This document shows, piece after piece, positions 1 through 8,419 of a stretch of 64,000 nt of DNA (position 1 is its first letter; each line of letters starts with the position of its first letter). Origin of the DNA: Kangiella aquimarina DSM 16071 (GTDB lineage Bacteria; Pseudomonadota; Gammaproteobacteria; Enterobacterales; Kangiellaceae); NCBI RefSeq assembly GCF_000374105.1, contig NZ_KB893651.1, forward strand, positions 149,838-213,837, given 5' to 3'. The notes below the pieces were generated by a model. The model saw nothing but the letters and a program-made list of their open reading frames with translations. It had not been told where the DNA came from and searched no databases. The translations under genes were made by a program, and so were the position numbers.

Positions 1-138
1 CGAGTAACCTGGACCTTTGATGTTGATTTTGGCAACGACCTGATGGGCCGTTATGTCGGGTACTTCCTGATGGAGGGAGCTGTCGGCCCTCAATATGAAA
101 AAGGTCTGCAAAACCTCAAGCAAGTTGTGGAGGGGTAG
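1..138 (+). CDS. SRPBCC (START-like) family protein, C-terminal fragment
   Basis: Frame 1 is open from the first base to a TAG at 136-138 and encodes the last 45 residues of a protein that begins outside the window. The fragment (VTWTFDVDFGND ... GRYVGYFLMEG ... YEKGLQNLKQVVE) resembles the C-terminal strand and long helix of polyketide-cyclase/START-like SRPBCC proteins, where this helix closes a hydrophobic ligand pocket. The ligand cannot be told from this part. The family assignment rests on a short stretch and is moderate; that the frame is coding is more secure. Confidence 0.6.
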   Translation, partial: RVTWTFDVDFGNDLMGRYVGYFLMEGAVGPQYEKGLQNLKQVVEG

Positions 139-282
139 TCGATGAGTTAGACAGGTAGCCTCTCAATGAGGTTACCTGTTTGGCTTATTGTCATTGTTCC
201 CACTTATCATAACAATTCATGTTCTCTTCATTTTTATCTGCTACAATTTTCGTCAATCTTAATCCACATAATCAGTAATCCT

Positions 283-1446
283 ATGACATCTAGAGCATTG
301 CTTTGGTTTGGCGCGACATTACTTCTTTTAAATTCTCATGCGGGCTTTACTGCGGAAGAAGGTGCTCAATCGGTACCTGAATCAGATGAACAAAAAGACA
401 TTTTCGATCACTCCAAAGAGACTTTGCAGAGCTTTAAGGAAGATTATGATCGTTGTGTGTTACAGGAATTTGATAAGCGAGACAAAGATACTCCAATCTC
501 AGAAATTCAGGCATATTGCTCTAAAGACAGTAACTTAGCGATTTATAGACCAAGCAAGGAGCTGTTGGCTGAGGATAGTTTTACCGATGAGTCAGGGGAA
601 GCTTCAGACGAAACTGTGCAGGAAGACTCTGATGTATTGAAAAAGCGTTTAAGACTGGAATACCGCGCCAGCGATAATCGATTTGCGATCCTGCCTCATA
701 AACCTAACTATCTACTACCGGTCACCTTCAATAATAGGCCCAACCAGGAAAGTCTGGATGCTGTGGGTGAGAATAGAGATGTTGATAATATCGAAGTTAA
801 GTTCCAGGTAAGCTTTAAAACGCCGATCTGGGAAGAGCCATTTGGAGATAATAGCGCCTTATTTTTTGCCTACACCGGACAGTCATATTGGCAGGCTTAT
901 AACTCTGATGTATCCAGTCCATTTCGTGAAACCAATCATGAGCCAGAAATTTACGCAGGATGGGCAACCGATTGGAAAATAGGTGGATGGCAGATCCCGG
1001 TATTCTCAGCAGGTGTTTCGCATCAGTCCAATGGACAAAGTGGTCTAAAGTCTAGAAGCTGGAATCGATTGTATGCACGTATGGCATTTGAAAAAGACCG
1101 CTGGGTTGTTCTGTTTAATCCCTGGTGGAGAATTCCTGAAGAAGAGAAAGAAGATCCTGCACAGCCTGATGGCGATGATAATCCTGATATTGATGATTAT
1201 ATGGGATACTTCGAACTTTACACTGCGTATAAATGGGACGATCAGAACTTTGGTGTCATGATTCGAAATAATCTACGCAGTGATAACAAAGGTGCCATTC
1301 AATTGGACTGGACCTTCCCGCTGGATGATGACGGAAAGCTACGGGGTTACGTTCAATATTTTAATGGCTATGGAGAAAGCCTGATTGATTATAACCGTCA
1401 TGTGAATCGCCTTGGGGTTGGTTTTGTGCTGACGGATTGGTTGTGA
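283..1446 (+). CDS. pldA: outer membrane phospholipase A (OMPLA)
   Basis: Outer-membrane phospholipase A, a calcium-dependent beta-barrel enzyme that hydrolyses phospholipids misplaced in the outer leaflet. The active-site block SHQSNGQSG, followed by SRSWNRLYA, matches the OMPLA signature; His247 and Ser249 (387-residue numbering) correspond to the catalytic His/Ser. The barrel half starts near residue 120 and the chain ends in alternating strands (GVGFVLTDWL). The frame is open from 166, but the ATG at 283 gives a proper signal peptide (MTSRALLWFGATLLLL) and is preferred. Residues about 25-110 are acidic and low-complexity, longer than in E. coli PldA. Monocistronic by spacing. Confidence 0.93.
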   Translation: MTSRALLWFGATLLLLNSHAGFTAEEGAQSVPESDEQKDIFDHSKETLQSFKEDYDRCVLQEFDKRDKDTPISEIQAYCSKDSNLAIYRPSKELLAEDSFTDESGEASDETVQEDSDVLKKRLRLEYRASDNRFAILPHKPNYLLPVTFNNRPNQESLDAVGENRDVDNIEVKFQVSFKTPIWEEPFGDNSALFFAYTGQSYWQAYNSDVSSPFRETNHEPEIYAGWATDWKIGGWQIPVFSAGVSHQSNGQSGLKSRSWNRLYARMAFEKDRWVVLFNPWWRIPEEEKEDPAQPDGDDNPDIDDYMGYFELYTAYKWDDQNFGVMIRNNLRSDNKGAIQLDWTFPLDDDGKLRGYVQYFNGYGESLIDYNRHVNRLGVGFVLTDWL

Positions 1447-1572
1447 TTGCCTTATTTTATTCCATGCGTCATTCACCACCGGCACTTCCTACGGTCGCCT
1501 GCGAAGGAGGGTGACCAAAGTGAATGCCCTTGGGTAAATCCATGTGCTCCTTAATATCATTCCTTTAATTTC

Positions 1573-1805
1573 TGCTTTTCGCCCCTCGGCGAGTACCTTT
1601 TCTTTACTTGTCTAAAGAAAAGGTACCAAAAGAAAGGACACCCCATGATTGAGGTTTCGCATTGCGAAACTCCCTTCGTAAAAACCAAGCCATTTAACGC
1701 ACCGTAAAATACGTTCCATCCTTGGCCCGAATTTTACTATTCAAAACTTCCTGTTTTGAATTGCTATGGATTGGTTATTACTCAGCTCAATCAAAAGGGG
1801 GATTT
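1573..1805 (+). repeat. dispersed non-coding repeat, copy A
   Basis: A ~230-bp element in the 439-bp gap between pldA and the M20 peptidase. It matches the reverse complement of 16850-17085 over nearly its full length. The best-conserved core is 1694-1747, about 28 identical bases, one mismatch, then about 24 more. It includes a hairpin around 1600-1632 (ACCTTTTCTTTA ... TAAAGAAAAGGT) and a second inverted repeat TTCAAAAC/GTTTTGAA at 1740-1763. No intact reading frame was seen. The rest of the gap (1447-1572) shows no gene; the bases around 1480-1520 look like degenerate palindromic sequence. Confidence 0.8.
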
Positions 1806-1885
1806 GGGGTGCGAGGCTGAAAGTTTCTACCTTAGCTTATAGGATGGGTTAGCTTAAAAAGCGTAACCCATCAAACAAGGTTAGA

Positions 1886-3313
1886 TTACCCCCGCTTGTA
1901 ATGATCAACGATCACCTGAGACACACAGGTGGTGAGTTTTTTAGCGAATGGAATATGCAAAAACTCATTCGGGCCATGGGCATTGGAGTTTGGTCCAAGC
2001 ACACCGGTAATCATAAACTGCGCTTCTGGGAATTTTTCACCCAGCATTCCCATAAAGGGAATCGTACCACCTTCGCCCATGTACATGGCTGGTTTGCCAT
2101 AAACGTTCTGCGAACCGCGCTCTAAAGAGTCGGCTAACCAGGGAGCAACATCCGGAGCATTCCAGCCGTCACCAGCTTGATCAGGCTCAAAGCTGACTTT
2201 GGCATTGCTCGGTGGGTCTTCGGTTAAGATTCGCTTAAGAGCTTCTGTTGCTTTTTCACTATCAGCAGTGGGTGGTAGGCGAAGCGATAATTTCAATGAT
2301 GTGGTTGGTCGTAAGACGTTACCTGCATTTTCGATCTCTGGCATACCTGATGCACCGGTGTAGGAAAGCGCGGGTCGCCAGTTACGATTAAGTAAACGCT
2401 CAAAGTTGTTTTCCGCCATCGGCTCGACGCCTTCGACGAACGGGTATGCTTCGACGATGCCATCACCAAGCACTTCCGCAACTTTCAGAGTTTGTTCAAG
2501 ACGCTGATGCGGGATATCCGCATAAAATTCTTTGGGTAGTAATCGACCACTCTTGTCATCTTCCAGTCTGTTCAGTAGTTGGCGAATAACTCGGAATGAT
2601 GAAGGAACAACGCCACTGCCCATTCCTGAGTGGATACCTTCTCGAAGCACATCAACTTTTAAGGTGCCACTGGCCATGCCGCGCAGACTCATGGTGCACC
2701 AGAGTTGTTCGTAGTTGCCTGCACCGGAGTCCAGACAGATGACTAATGAAGGCTCGCCGATACGATCACGTAACTGATCAATATAATAGGGTAGGTCATA
2801 GCTGCCCGATTCTTCACAGGCTTCGATAATTACTACAGTTCGTGCGTGAGGTAGCCCTTGTTTTTGGATGGCCATCAAAGCCGTTAATGATGCATAAGCT
2901 GCGTAGCCGTCGTCAGCACCACCACGACCATACAGCTTGTTGTCACGCATTACTGGAATCCATGGACCAAGGTCTTCTTCCCAGCCAGACATTTCTGGCT
3001 GTTTATCCAGGTGCCCATACATCAAAATCGTGTCATCAGATGGATTGTTTGTGCCATCGCTGGCAGCAATTTCCATGAAAATAAGCGGCGTTCTACCGGG
3101 AATTCTGACAATTTCCAGTGACTTATTTGGGATATCCTGTGCTTCGCACCAATTGGCAATCTGCTGGACGGCCTGTTCCATGTAGCCGTGCTCATCCCAC
3201 TTAGGGTCAAAATGCGGCGATTTGTTAGGAATTTTAATGTATTCAATCAACTCGGGAACAATTTCATCGTCCCACTTTTTATCGATAAACGCTTGTGCCT
3301 TCTGGGTATCCAT
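1886..3313 (-). CDS. M20 family metallopeptidase (dipeptidase-like)
   Basis: 475-residue di-zinc aminoacylase/carboxypeptidase fold enzyme. The metal and catalytic set is visible in order: HLD at 101-103, GRGGADD at 129-135 (bridging Asp), the EE pair at 167-168, Asp195 in CLDSGAG, and a late His in NSNAHGPNE near residue 445. The dimerisation (lid) domain lies between about 205 and 325. Length and motifs fit the cytosolic M20 dipeptidases (CNDP/PepV-like group) better than DapE or ArgE, which are shorter. No signal peptide, so probably cytoplasmic peptide turnover. Substrate unknown. The gene is transcribed divergently from the MBL-fold gene at 3443. Confidence 0.88.
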   Translation of the reverse strand: MDTQKAQAFIDKKWDDEIVPELIEYIKIPNKSPHFDPKWDEHGYMEQAVQQIANWCEAQDIPNKSLEIVRIPGRTPLIFMEIAASDGTNNPSDDTILMYGHLDKQPEMSGWEEDLGPWIPVMRDNKLYGRGGADDGYAAYASLTALMAIQKQGLPHARTVVIIEACEESGSYDLPYYIDQLRDRIGEPSLVICLDSGAGNYEQLWCTMSLRGMASGTLKVDVLREGIHSGMGSGVVPSSFRVIRQLLNRLEDDKSGRLLPKEFYADIPHQRLEQTLKVAEVLGDGIVEAYPFVEGVEPMAENNFERLLNRNWRPALSYTGASGMPEIENAGNVLRPTTSLKLSLRLPPTADSEKATEALKRILTEDPPSNAKVSFEPDQAGDGWNAPDVAPWLADSLERGSQNVYGKPAMYMGEGGTIPFMGMLGEKFPEAQFMITGVLGPNSNAHGPNEFLHIPFAKKLTTCVSQVIVDHYKRG

Positions 3314-3442
3314 AAAAATTCTCTTAGTGTTTGTTAGGTCTATTCACAATTATTTTACATAAGTTTCGGTTAAACTGTAGACCGCGAATGTAAACAAATA
3401 TGGGGTAAGACTATGTTTATCGGATCAATGTTAAAAGGAACT

Positions 3443-4336
3443 ATGTTAAAGCAAACAATTACAACCGTGGGCCTGATGCTCTTCTGCAGTAGCCAGGCTT
3501 TTGCTCATGCAGGGGTAGAGCATGAAGTAGAAGTTAAGGCGCAGAAGCTAACTGACGGTCTTTACGTTTTGTTTGGACAGGGCGGTAATATCGGACTGTC
3601 TGTTGGTGAAGATGGCGTTTACATGATTGATGATCAGTACGGTAGGCTGAGCGACAAAATTAAAGCGACGATCAGCGAAGTTACAGAGCAACCTGTGAGT
3701 TATATCATCAATACTCACTGGCATGGCGACCATATCGGTGGTAACGAAAACTTTGCTAAAAGTGGCACTGTAATTGTAGCCCACGATAATGTCAGACAGC
3801 GAATGAGCACTGGTCTTGAAATGTCATCGCTTGGTCGCAAAGTTGAACCAGCACCTGAAGGTGCTTTGCCAGTTATCACCTTTGATAGCGAGTTAAGTTT
3901 ACATCTGAATGGTGATGAGATGCGCGTGTATCATGTCGCCAACGCACATACAGATGGCGATGCCATTATCTATTTTGCTAATGACAATGTACTGCACATG
4001 GGGGATACCTATTTCAATATCGGTTATCCATTCATTGATGTGAGCAGCGGTGGTACTGTTGATGGTTATATTGCGGCAGTCGAGAAAGGGCTTTCATTAG
4101 CCGATGATGAGACTCAGATTATTCCGGGACATGGTCCTATGTCCAATAAGAAAGAACTCTCTGAGTTTGTGGCCATGTTAAAAGATTTGCGTAATGCAGT
4201 AGCTGCACTGAAAGACAAAGGCATGAGTCTGGAAGATGTTTTAGCGGCAAAACCAAGCGCAAAATATGATGAAGAAAATGGCAAAAACTTTATCAAACCC
4301 GATCAGATAGTAACCTTTATTTATCAGACTCTGTAA
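3443..4336 (+). CDS. secreted MBL-fold metallo-hydrolase
   Basis: Periplasmic metallo-beta-lactamase-fold hydrolase of about 297 residues. A signal peptide (MLKQTITTVGLMLFCSSQAFA) precedes the fold. The zinc motif is NTHWHGDHIGG (His92, His94, Asp96, His97), with further ligands expected in VANAHTDGD, MGDTYF and the C-terminal IIPGHGPM. The ATG at 3443 has AAGGA just upstream and starts exactly at the signal peptide; the in-frame ATG at 3413, with GGGGTAAG upstream, is an alternative. The fold covers many substrates; nothing here shows beta-lactamase activity. A strong hairpin terminator follows. Confidence 0.85.
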   Translation: MLKQTITTVGLMLFCSSQAFAHAGVEHEVEVKAQKLTDGLYVLFGQGGNIGLSVGEDGVYMIDDQYGRLSDKIKATISEVTEQPVSYIINTHWHGDHIGGNENFAKSGTVIVAHDNVRQRMSTGLEMSSLGRKVEPAPEGALPVITFDSELSLHLNGDEMRVYHVANAHTDGDAIIYFANDNVLHMGDTYFNIGYPFIDVSSGGTVDGYIAAVEKGLSLADDETQIIPGHGPMSNKKELSEFVAMLKDLRNAVAALKDKGMSLEDVLAAKPSAKYDEENGKNFIKPDQIVTFIYQTL

Positions 4337-4353
4337 CCTAATTAAGGTTGTAT

Positions 4354-4384
4354 AAAAAAGGGCGGTTCATGAGCCGCCCTTTTC
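4354..4384. terminator. bidirectional rho-independent terminator
   Basis: AAAAGGGCGG-TTCATGAG-CCGCCCTTTT: a perfect GC stem flanked by A and T runs between convergent genes. It can end the MBL-fold gene on + and the FAH-family gene on -. Confidence 0.85.
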
Positions 4385-4405
4385 TGTTCAATACTGGAAA
4401 TCAGG

Positions 4406-5140
4406 TTAAACAACCGTAAATGCCAGTTTCAATCGATTTAATACTTCTGCCTGAACTAATTGACCTTTTTCAATGGGGCCAACCCCTTCAGGCGTTCCTG
4501 TAAAAATCAGATCACCTGGCTGTAAAGCAATATGTTTGGACAGCTCGCTGATGATTTCCGGAATGGACCAAATCATATCGCTGATATCTGCAGATTGTTT
4601 GAGGTCATTATCAACTGATAACGAAATCTTTCCAGACGTTACCACTCCTAATTCTTCTTTTAGAATAATTGAGCTGATCGGTGCGGATTGGTCAAAACCT
4701 TTTGCCAGATCCCATGGTCGTCCTTTGCTTTTAGCCTCCGCTTGAAGATCGCGCTTGGTCAGGTCAACTCCCAAGGCGTAACCCAAAATACACTGTTCTG
4801 CCTGTTCTACGGAAACCGATTCTGCAGGCTCACCGATGGCAACTACCAGTTCTACTTCGTGGTGCAAATCATTGGTCATTCTTGGGTAGGCAAGTCTTTT
4901 AGGATTAACGACAATGGCGTCAGCCGGTTTGCTGAAGAAAAAAGGTGCTTCACGCTCATCATGGCCCATCTCGCGGGCATGGGCAGCATAGTTTCTACCA
5001 ACACAGTAGATTCGTCTGACCGGGAATTCACTTTCATAAATCGGCTCTGAGCCAGTCGAGAAACCTTCATCGCTGTCAGAGTCAATAACATTAATGACTG
5101 GGATGGTTGGCGTCGGAGCTGGATCGATAATGGTCTTCAT
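4406..5140 (-). CDS. fumarylacetoacetate hydrolase (FAH) family protein
   Basis: 244-residue FAH-fold enzyme; relatives are hydrolases, decarboxylases or isomerases acting on 2-oxo acid C-C bonds. YCVGRNYAAH (45-54) opens the fold. Metal ligands are expected in HHEVE (93-97) and GVDLTKRD (Asp near 131). FTGTPEGVGPI near the C terminus is the family's closing motif. The first ~37 residues are acidic and proline-containing and lie before the conserved FPVRRIYCV, as in many single-domain proteobacterial members, so the start may lie slightly downstream. Cytoplasmic. It stands alone between a terminator and the divergent copper-chaperone gene, so context does not identify the substrate. Confidence 0.88.
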   Translation of the reverse strand: MKTIIDPAPTPTIPVINVIDSDSDEGFSTGSEPIYESEFPVRRIYCVGRNYAAHAREMGHDEREAPFFFSKPADAIVVNPKRLAYPRMTNDLHHEVELVVAIGEPAESVSVEQAEQCILGYALGVDLTKRDLQAEAKSKGRPWDLAKGFDQSAPISSIILKEELGVVTSGKISLSVDNDLKQSADISDMIWSIPEIISELSKHIALQPGDLIFTGTPEGVGPIEKGQLVQAEVLNRLKLAFTVV

Positions 5141-5216
5141 AAGTTGGTCATAGAGTTAACATGAGTTTGTCAGTACAATACTCGCATCACATCCATTTTT
5201 CCAATTTAGCTGAACT

Positions 5217-5651
5217 ATGAACTATTTCTTGAGATTTTTACTTCTTTCCATCGTTACTTTGGGTTTGTTGGCTGCCTGCTCACAACCTAAATCAGATATT
5301 GAAGTTGTTGATCCCTGGTTAAGATTAATGCCTGAAGGCGTCGGTAGCACAGCGGGCTTTATGACCATCAAAAACAATACCGATGCTCCGATTGTGTTAG
5401 AAGATGTGTCGCTGGACTGGGCAAACCACGCCATGATGCATGAATCCAAAGTCGTCGATGGCATGGCTAAGATGGAACACCTTGATGAATTAGTTATTGA
5501 TGATGAACTGGTTTTCCAGCCAGGCGCAAAACACATCATGATCATGGGTGTTAAAGAGCCCTTGGTGGAGGGCCAGAGCTATAATATCCGTTTACATTTT
5601 AAGGATAGGGAACCTATTGAGGTTGCCTTTAAAGTTCGTCAAGCTAGATAG
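5217..5651 (+). CDS. PCu(A)C copper chaperone, lipoprotein
   Basis: 144-residue periplasmic copper(I) chaperone of the PCu(A)C (DUF461) family, which helps metallate the CuA centre of cytochrome oxidase. A lipobox (LLAAC) puts the lipidated Cys at residue 21. The Met/His copper ligands are visible as NHAMMHES ... GMAKMEHLDE ... KHIMIMG. VDPWLRLMPEGVGSTAGFMTI is the usual N-terminal strand pattern. The Shine-Dalgarno sequence is weak, but the start is fixed by the signal peptide. A DUF2333 gene follows 41 bp downstream and may be co-transcribed; no SCO1 or oxidase gene is adjacent. Confidence 0.88.
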   Translation: MNYFLRFLLLSIVTLGLLAACSQPKSDIEVVDPWLRLMPEGVGSTAGFMTIKNNTDAPIVLEDVSLDWANHAMMHESKVVDGMAKMEHLDELVIDDELVFQPGAKHIMIMGVKEPLVEGQSYNIRLHFKDREPIEVAFKVRQAR

Positions 5652-5692
5652 AAACAGAGCAAAGTTACGCTAATCATAGGGATACGCAAAGC

Positions 5693-6712
5693 ATGAGTGA
5701 ATCTGATATTGAATTTGATGCAATCAACGGTAAAGGAACTAGCCGGAAGAAATGGACGGCTATTTTTGCTGGCATTATCGTTCTGTTGGTTTTAATGCTG
5801 ATTTTTGTTTTTATCTGGAGTTCTGAACCTGAACCGGTAGACGTGGACTCTATTGAGCAAACTTACGTTGGCGAGATACCACGTGGCTACGTAACGGTAG
5901 AAACAACAGCGCAGATAGTGGAAAAGCTGCTGAATAAAAGCGGAGGCTTCCTCAGTAATGACATCATGCCGCCCAGCATCTTCATGGATAATATGCCTGC
6001 CTTTGAATTTGGTGCTTTGGTACAGATTCGCGACATGGCTCAAGTACTGCGTAATGATATGAGTCGTTCGCAGTCACAGTCTCTGGAAGACGAGGCTCTC
6101 AAATTTGCCGAGCCAGCGTTTAATATTCAACATACTAAATGGATGTTTCCTAGAGCGGAACGTGAGTATCGAAAGGGCGTACGCTTTCTAAGGGAGTATC
6201 GTGATCGGCTAGCGAATCCAAAAGATACTAATACTGAGTTTTATGCTAGAGCAGATAACCTTAGCTTCTGGTTAGAGATTCTCAGTAAACGTTTAGGAAG
6301 TCTGTCACAAAACCTCAGTGCCAGCGTTGGCCGTTCAAGAATTAGCACCCATCTGTCCAATGCCTCTGTCGAGCAGTCCACGCCAGCCAGTCAGATTGTC
6401 ACAGTGAAGACACCCTGGATGCAGATTGATGATGTATTCTGGGAAGCGCGTGGTGCAACCTGGGCACAGATACAGTTACTGAAAGCGATTGAGAAAGATT
6501 TTGCTCATGTACTTGAAGATAAAAATGCGCGTACTAGCTTTCAGCAAATCATCATGGAACTGGAAGCAACGCAGGAGACAATTTGGAGCCCGATGATTCT
6601 TAATGGCGATGAGTTTGGCTTTTTCTCCAATCATTCACTGGTCATGTCTTCGTATATTTCACGGGCCAATGCCGCCACCATTGATTTGATTGATCTATTA
6701 AAGGGTGGCTAA
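5693..6712 (+). CDS. DUF2333 family inner-membrane protein
   Basis: 339 residues: a short cytoplasmic N terminus, one transmembrane helix at about 23-44 (IFAGIIVLLVLMLIFVFIW) and a large, mostly helical periplasmic domain. The blocks GGFLSNDIMPPS, NMPAFEFGALVQIRD and FAEPAFNIQHTKWMFP are typical of DUF2333 proteins found widely in Gammaproteobacteria. No function is established. It lies 41 bp downstream of the copper chaperone on the same strand, which suggests co-transcription but not a shared role. Confidence 0.82.
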   Translation: MSESDIEFDAINGKGTSRKKWTAIFAGIIVLLVLMLIFVFIWSSEPEPVDVDSIEQTYVGEIPRGYVTVETTAQIVEKLLNKSGGFLSNDIMPPSIFMDNMPAFEFGALVQIRDMAQVLRNDMSRSQSQSLEDEALKFAEPAFNIQHTKWMFPRAEREYRKGVRFLREYRDRLANPKDTNTEFYARADNLSFWLEILSKRLGSLSQNLSASVGRSRISTHLSNASVEQSTPASQIVTVKTPWMQIDDVFWEARGATWAQIQLLKAIEKDFAHVLEDKNARTSFQQIIMELEATQETIWSPMILNGDEFGFFSNHSLVMSSYISRANAATIDLIDLLKGG

Positions 6713-6794
6713 TAATAGTTGTAGGTTATCATTTATAGTTAAGAGCTATTAAAGTTATAAAGATAATCAATTTTATCAATTATATGTAACGCCT

Positions 6795-6964
6795 CATAAT
6801 AACTCCTGAAAAGAGCTGATAGAAACTGTTTCAGGAGTTACCTCCCAGTCATAAGTCTGCTCAAAGGTTCTACCCCCTGTAGAAAGTGAAGTCACTCTCT
6901 TATTTCTTCTCTATGAGAGAGTAAGACATCCCCATTTAGGCCCTTCCCCAAGGGCCTTTTTTTT
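6795..6964 (+). ncRNA. candidate structured small RNA ending at a terminator
   Basis: The 498-bp gap between the DUF2333 gene and the sigma factor has no credible ORF but contains four successive hairpins. These are AACTCCTGAA/TTCAGGAGTT (6801-6839), TTCTAC-CCCCT-GTAGAA (6868-6884), ACTCTCTTA/TGAGAGAGT (6894-6922), and a terminator AGGCCCTTCCCCAAGGGCCT with eight T. Several loops or single-stranded links are C-rich (CCTCCC, CCCCCT, TTCCCC), as in sRNAs that pair with Shine-Dalgarno sequences. The 5' end is not determined. It could instead be the 3' UTR of the upstream operon. No known RNA family was recognised. Confidence 0.4.
6938..6964 (+). terminator. rho-independent terminator
   Basis: AGGCCCTT-CCCC-AAGGGCCT followed by an uninterrupted T run. 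It is about 225 bp downstream of the nearest + strand stop codon, so an RNA reaching here carries a long structured segment. Confidence 0.8.
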
Positions 6965-7210
6965 CAGCGCTTAGCTTTCCTTTATACTACGTTGTACTTG
7001 CTTAGTGTAGATAAACTAGACTTGGCGCAATTATGCGTGCCCTAAGAAAGAGAAAGGAAAAGAAAAGCTAAGAGGCTGAAAGCACAAATATAAGTGTTAG
7101 GGAATAGGCAAAAAATTAAAGGACTGTGACTAAACCATTTTGCTAGACTGAGCATCTAAAGGTTAAACACAGCGAAAAACACAGCCTTGCAACTACAGCC
7201 CCATACACAA

Positions 7211-7735
7211 ATGGATTTAGATGACGAAAACCAGCTGGTCGCATTAGCGAAGCAGGGGGATATGCAGGCGTTTGAGCAACTGTATCGACAGTTCAGTAAC
7301 AAGATTTATTTGCTGTGTTTGCGTATGACCGGGCGCCCGGCATTGGCCGAAGAACATATGCAGGATGCTTTTATCAAGGCCTGGCAGGCATTGGGAAAAT
7401 TTGAAGGCAATAGCAAGTTCAGCACCTGGGTCTATCGCATTGCGGTTAATGTGGTCTTGAACGAGCAGCGCAAGAACCACATTGAAATCCATGCGGATCA
7501 GGATTGGCAACAGGCTTTTGAGGATGAACTGTCAGCAACTCACCACCCTCAGCAAATCGATCTGGAAAAAGCCATTGTTAAATTGCCAGCGCAGGCTAGA
7601 AATGTATTATTGCTGCATGACATTATGGGCATGACCCATGAAGAAATTGGCGACACATTAGGTATCGCCAGTGGTACCTGCAAAGCTCACCTGAGTCGAG
7701 CAAGAGTGCTACTTAAAGAGCAATTGGAAAGATGA
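7211..7735 (+). CDS. ECF-type RNA polymerase sigma factor
   Basis: About 174-residue sigma-70 family factor of the extracytoplasmic-function type. Region 2 runs from AFEQLYRQF through AEEHMQDAFIKAWQ and FSTWVYRIAVNVV; region 4 is LPAQARNVLLLHDIMG with the helix-turn-helix MTHEEIGDTLGIASGTCKAHLSRAR. Regions 1 and 3 are absent, as expected. The frame is open from a TTG at 7187, but the ATG at 7211 starts closer to region 2 and is preferred; neither has a clear ribosome site. The next gene encodes a single-pass membrane protein that is the likely anti-sigma partner (inferred from order). Confidence 0.88.
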   Translation: MDLDDENQLVALAKQGDMQAFEQLYRQFSNKIYLLCLRMTGRPALAEEHMQDAFIKAWQALGKFEGNSKFSTWVYRIAVNVVLNEQRKNHIEIHADQDWQQAFEDELSATHHPQQIDLEKAIVKLPAQARNVLLLHDIMGMTHEEIGDTLGIASGTCKAHLSRARVLLKEQLER

Positions 7736-7789
7736 TCGAATCTGGTTGTAATCAGAAATCGGTAATCAGTAATTTGAACAGGTAATGGT

Positions 7790-8362
7790 ATGTCAGATAA
7801 GCATTTAACAGAACAGGAAACTAAAGCGCTTGTTGAGCGTTTACAGCAATTGCCTGATGCCATTGATGCGCCCGATCGTTGGCAGCAGATTCAGGCTAAA
7901 CTGGAACAGCAGCCCACTACTCAAACTGAGTTACCAGCCCAAAGTGCTGAGCAGCCAGTCGTAACTCACCGAAAATTCTGGCAGCCAATGGCTGCGGCTG
8001 CAGTGTTGGTGCTAGCAGTAACTTTCTATACCATTTCTCCCTGGAAGAGTCAGGACGTGGAAAACGGTACATTGGCGCAAACTCAAACTATAAACTCTCA
8101 ACCAGACCTGACAAGCTTCAAGTTAACCGTTGCCAGCCTCGAATTAGCGAGTAGTCAGTATTATGCCAAGCTGGGCTATCAGTTAGAGCAGTCTCAGGCC
8201 GGGCTTGACCCATCCATCAGACAATCACTGAAAGACTTGCGTAACGCTCAGCAACAATACACAGCAGCGCTGGAGCAGCAACCAAACGATCTGCAGTTAC
8301 AACAGCAGTTAATTGAGATGTATCAGAAAGAAAGACAATTGCTGCAGAAGATTATTGTTTAA
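7790..8362 (+). CDS. putative anti-sigma factor, single-pass membrane protein
   Basis: 190 residues. A glutamine-rich cytoplasmic segment with a short helical motif (PDAIDAPDRWQQIQAKL, about 23-39) is followed by a transmembrane helix at about 65-85 (MAAAAVLVLAVTFYTI) and a helical periplasmic part. It starts 54 bp after the sigma gene with AGGTAATGGT before the ATG. Position and topology suggest it sequesters the sigma factor at the membrane. It lacks the HxxxCxxC zinc anti-sigma motif, so the role is inference from neighbourhood. A terminator follows at once. Confidence 0.6.
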   Translation: MSDKHLTEQETKALVERLQQLPDAIDAPDRWQQIQAKLEQQPTTQTELPAQSAEQPVVTHRKFWQPMAAAAVLVLAVTFYTISPWKSQDVENGTLAQTQTINSQPDLTSFKLTVASLELASSQYYAKLGYQLEQSQAGLDPSIRQSLKDLRNAQQQYTAALEQQPNDLQLQQQLIEMYQKERQLLQKIIV

Positions 8363-8368
8363 AACAAC

Positions 8369-8398
8369 AAAAAAGCCTGCAAGGAGCAGGCTTTTTTA
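8369..8398. terminator. bidirectional rho-independent terminator
   Basis: AAAAAAGCCTGC-AAGGA-GCAGGCTTTTTT between convergent genes; serves the anti-sigma gene on + and ppa on -. Confidence 0.85.
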
Positions 8399-8419
8399 TT
8401 TAGAGCAGGGAGTAGCTTA

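Noticed and set aside
166-282. Upstream 39-codon extension of pldA
   Set aside because: It would bury the signal peptide; the ATG at 283 starts a normal one.
3443-4336. Class B beta-lactamase
   Set aside because: Only the general MBL zinc motif is present; the fold covers many hydrolases and nothing points to beta-lactams.
6713-6964. 6S RNA or tmRNA
   Set aside because: There is no long closing stem joining the two ends and no tRNA-like acceptor; the hairpins are short and consecutive.
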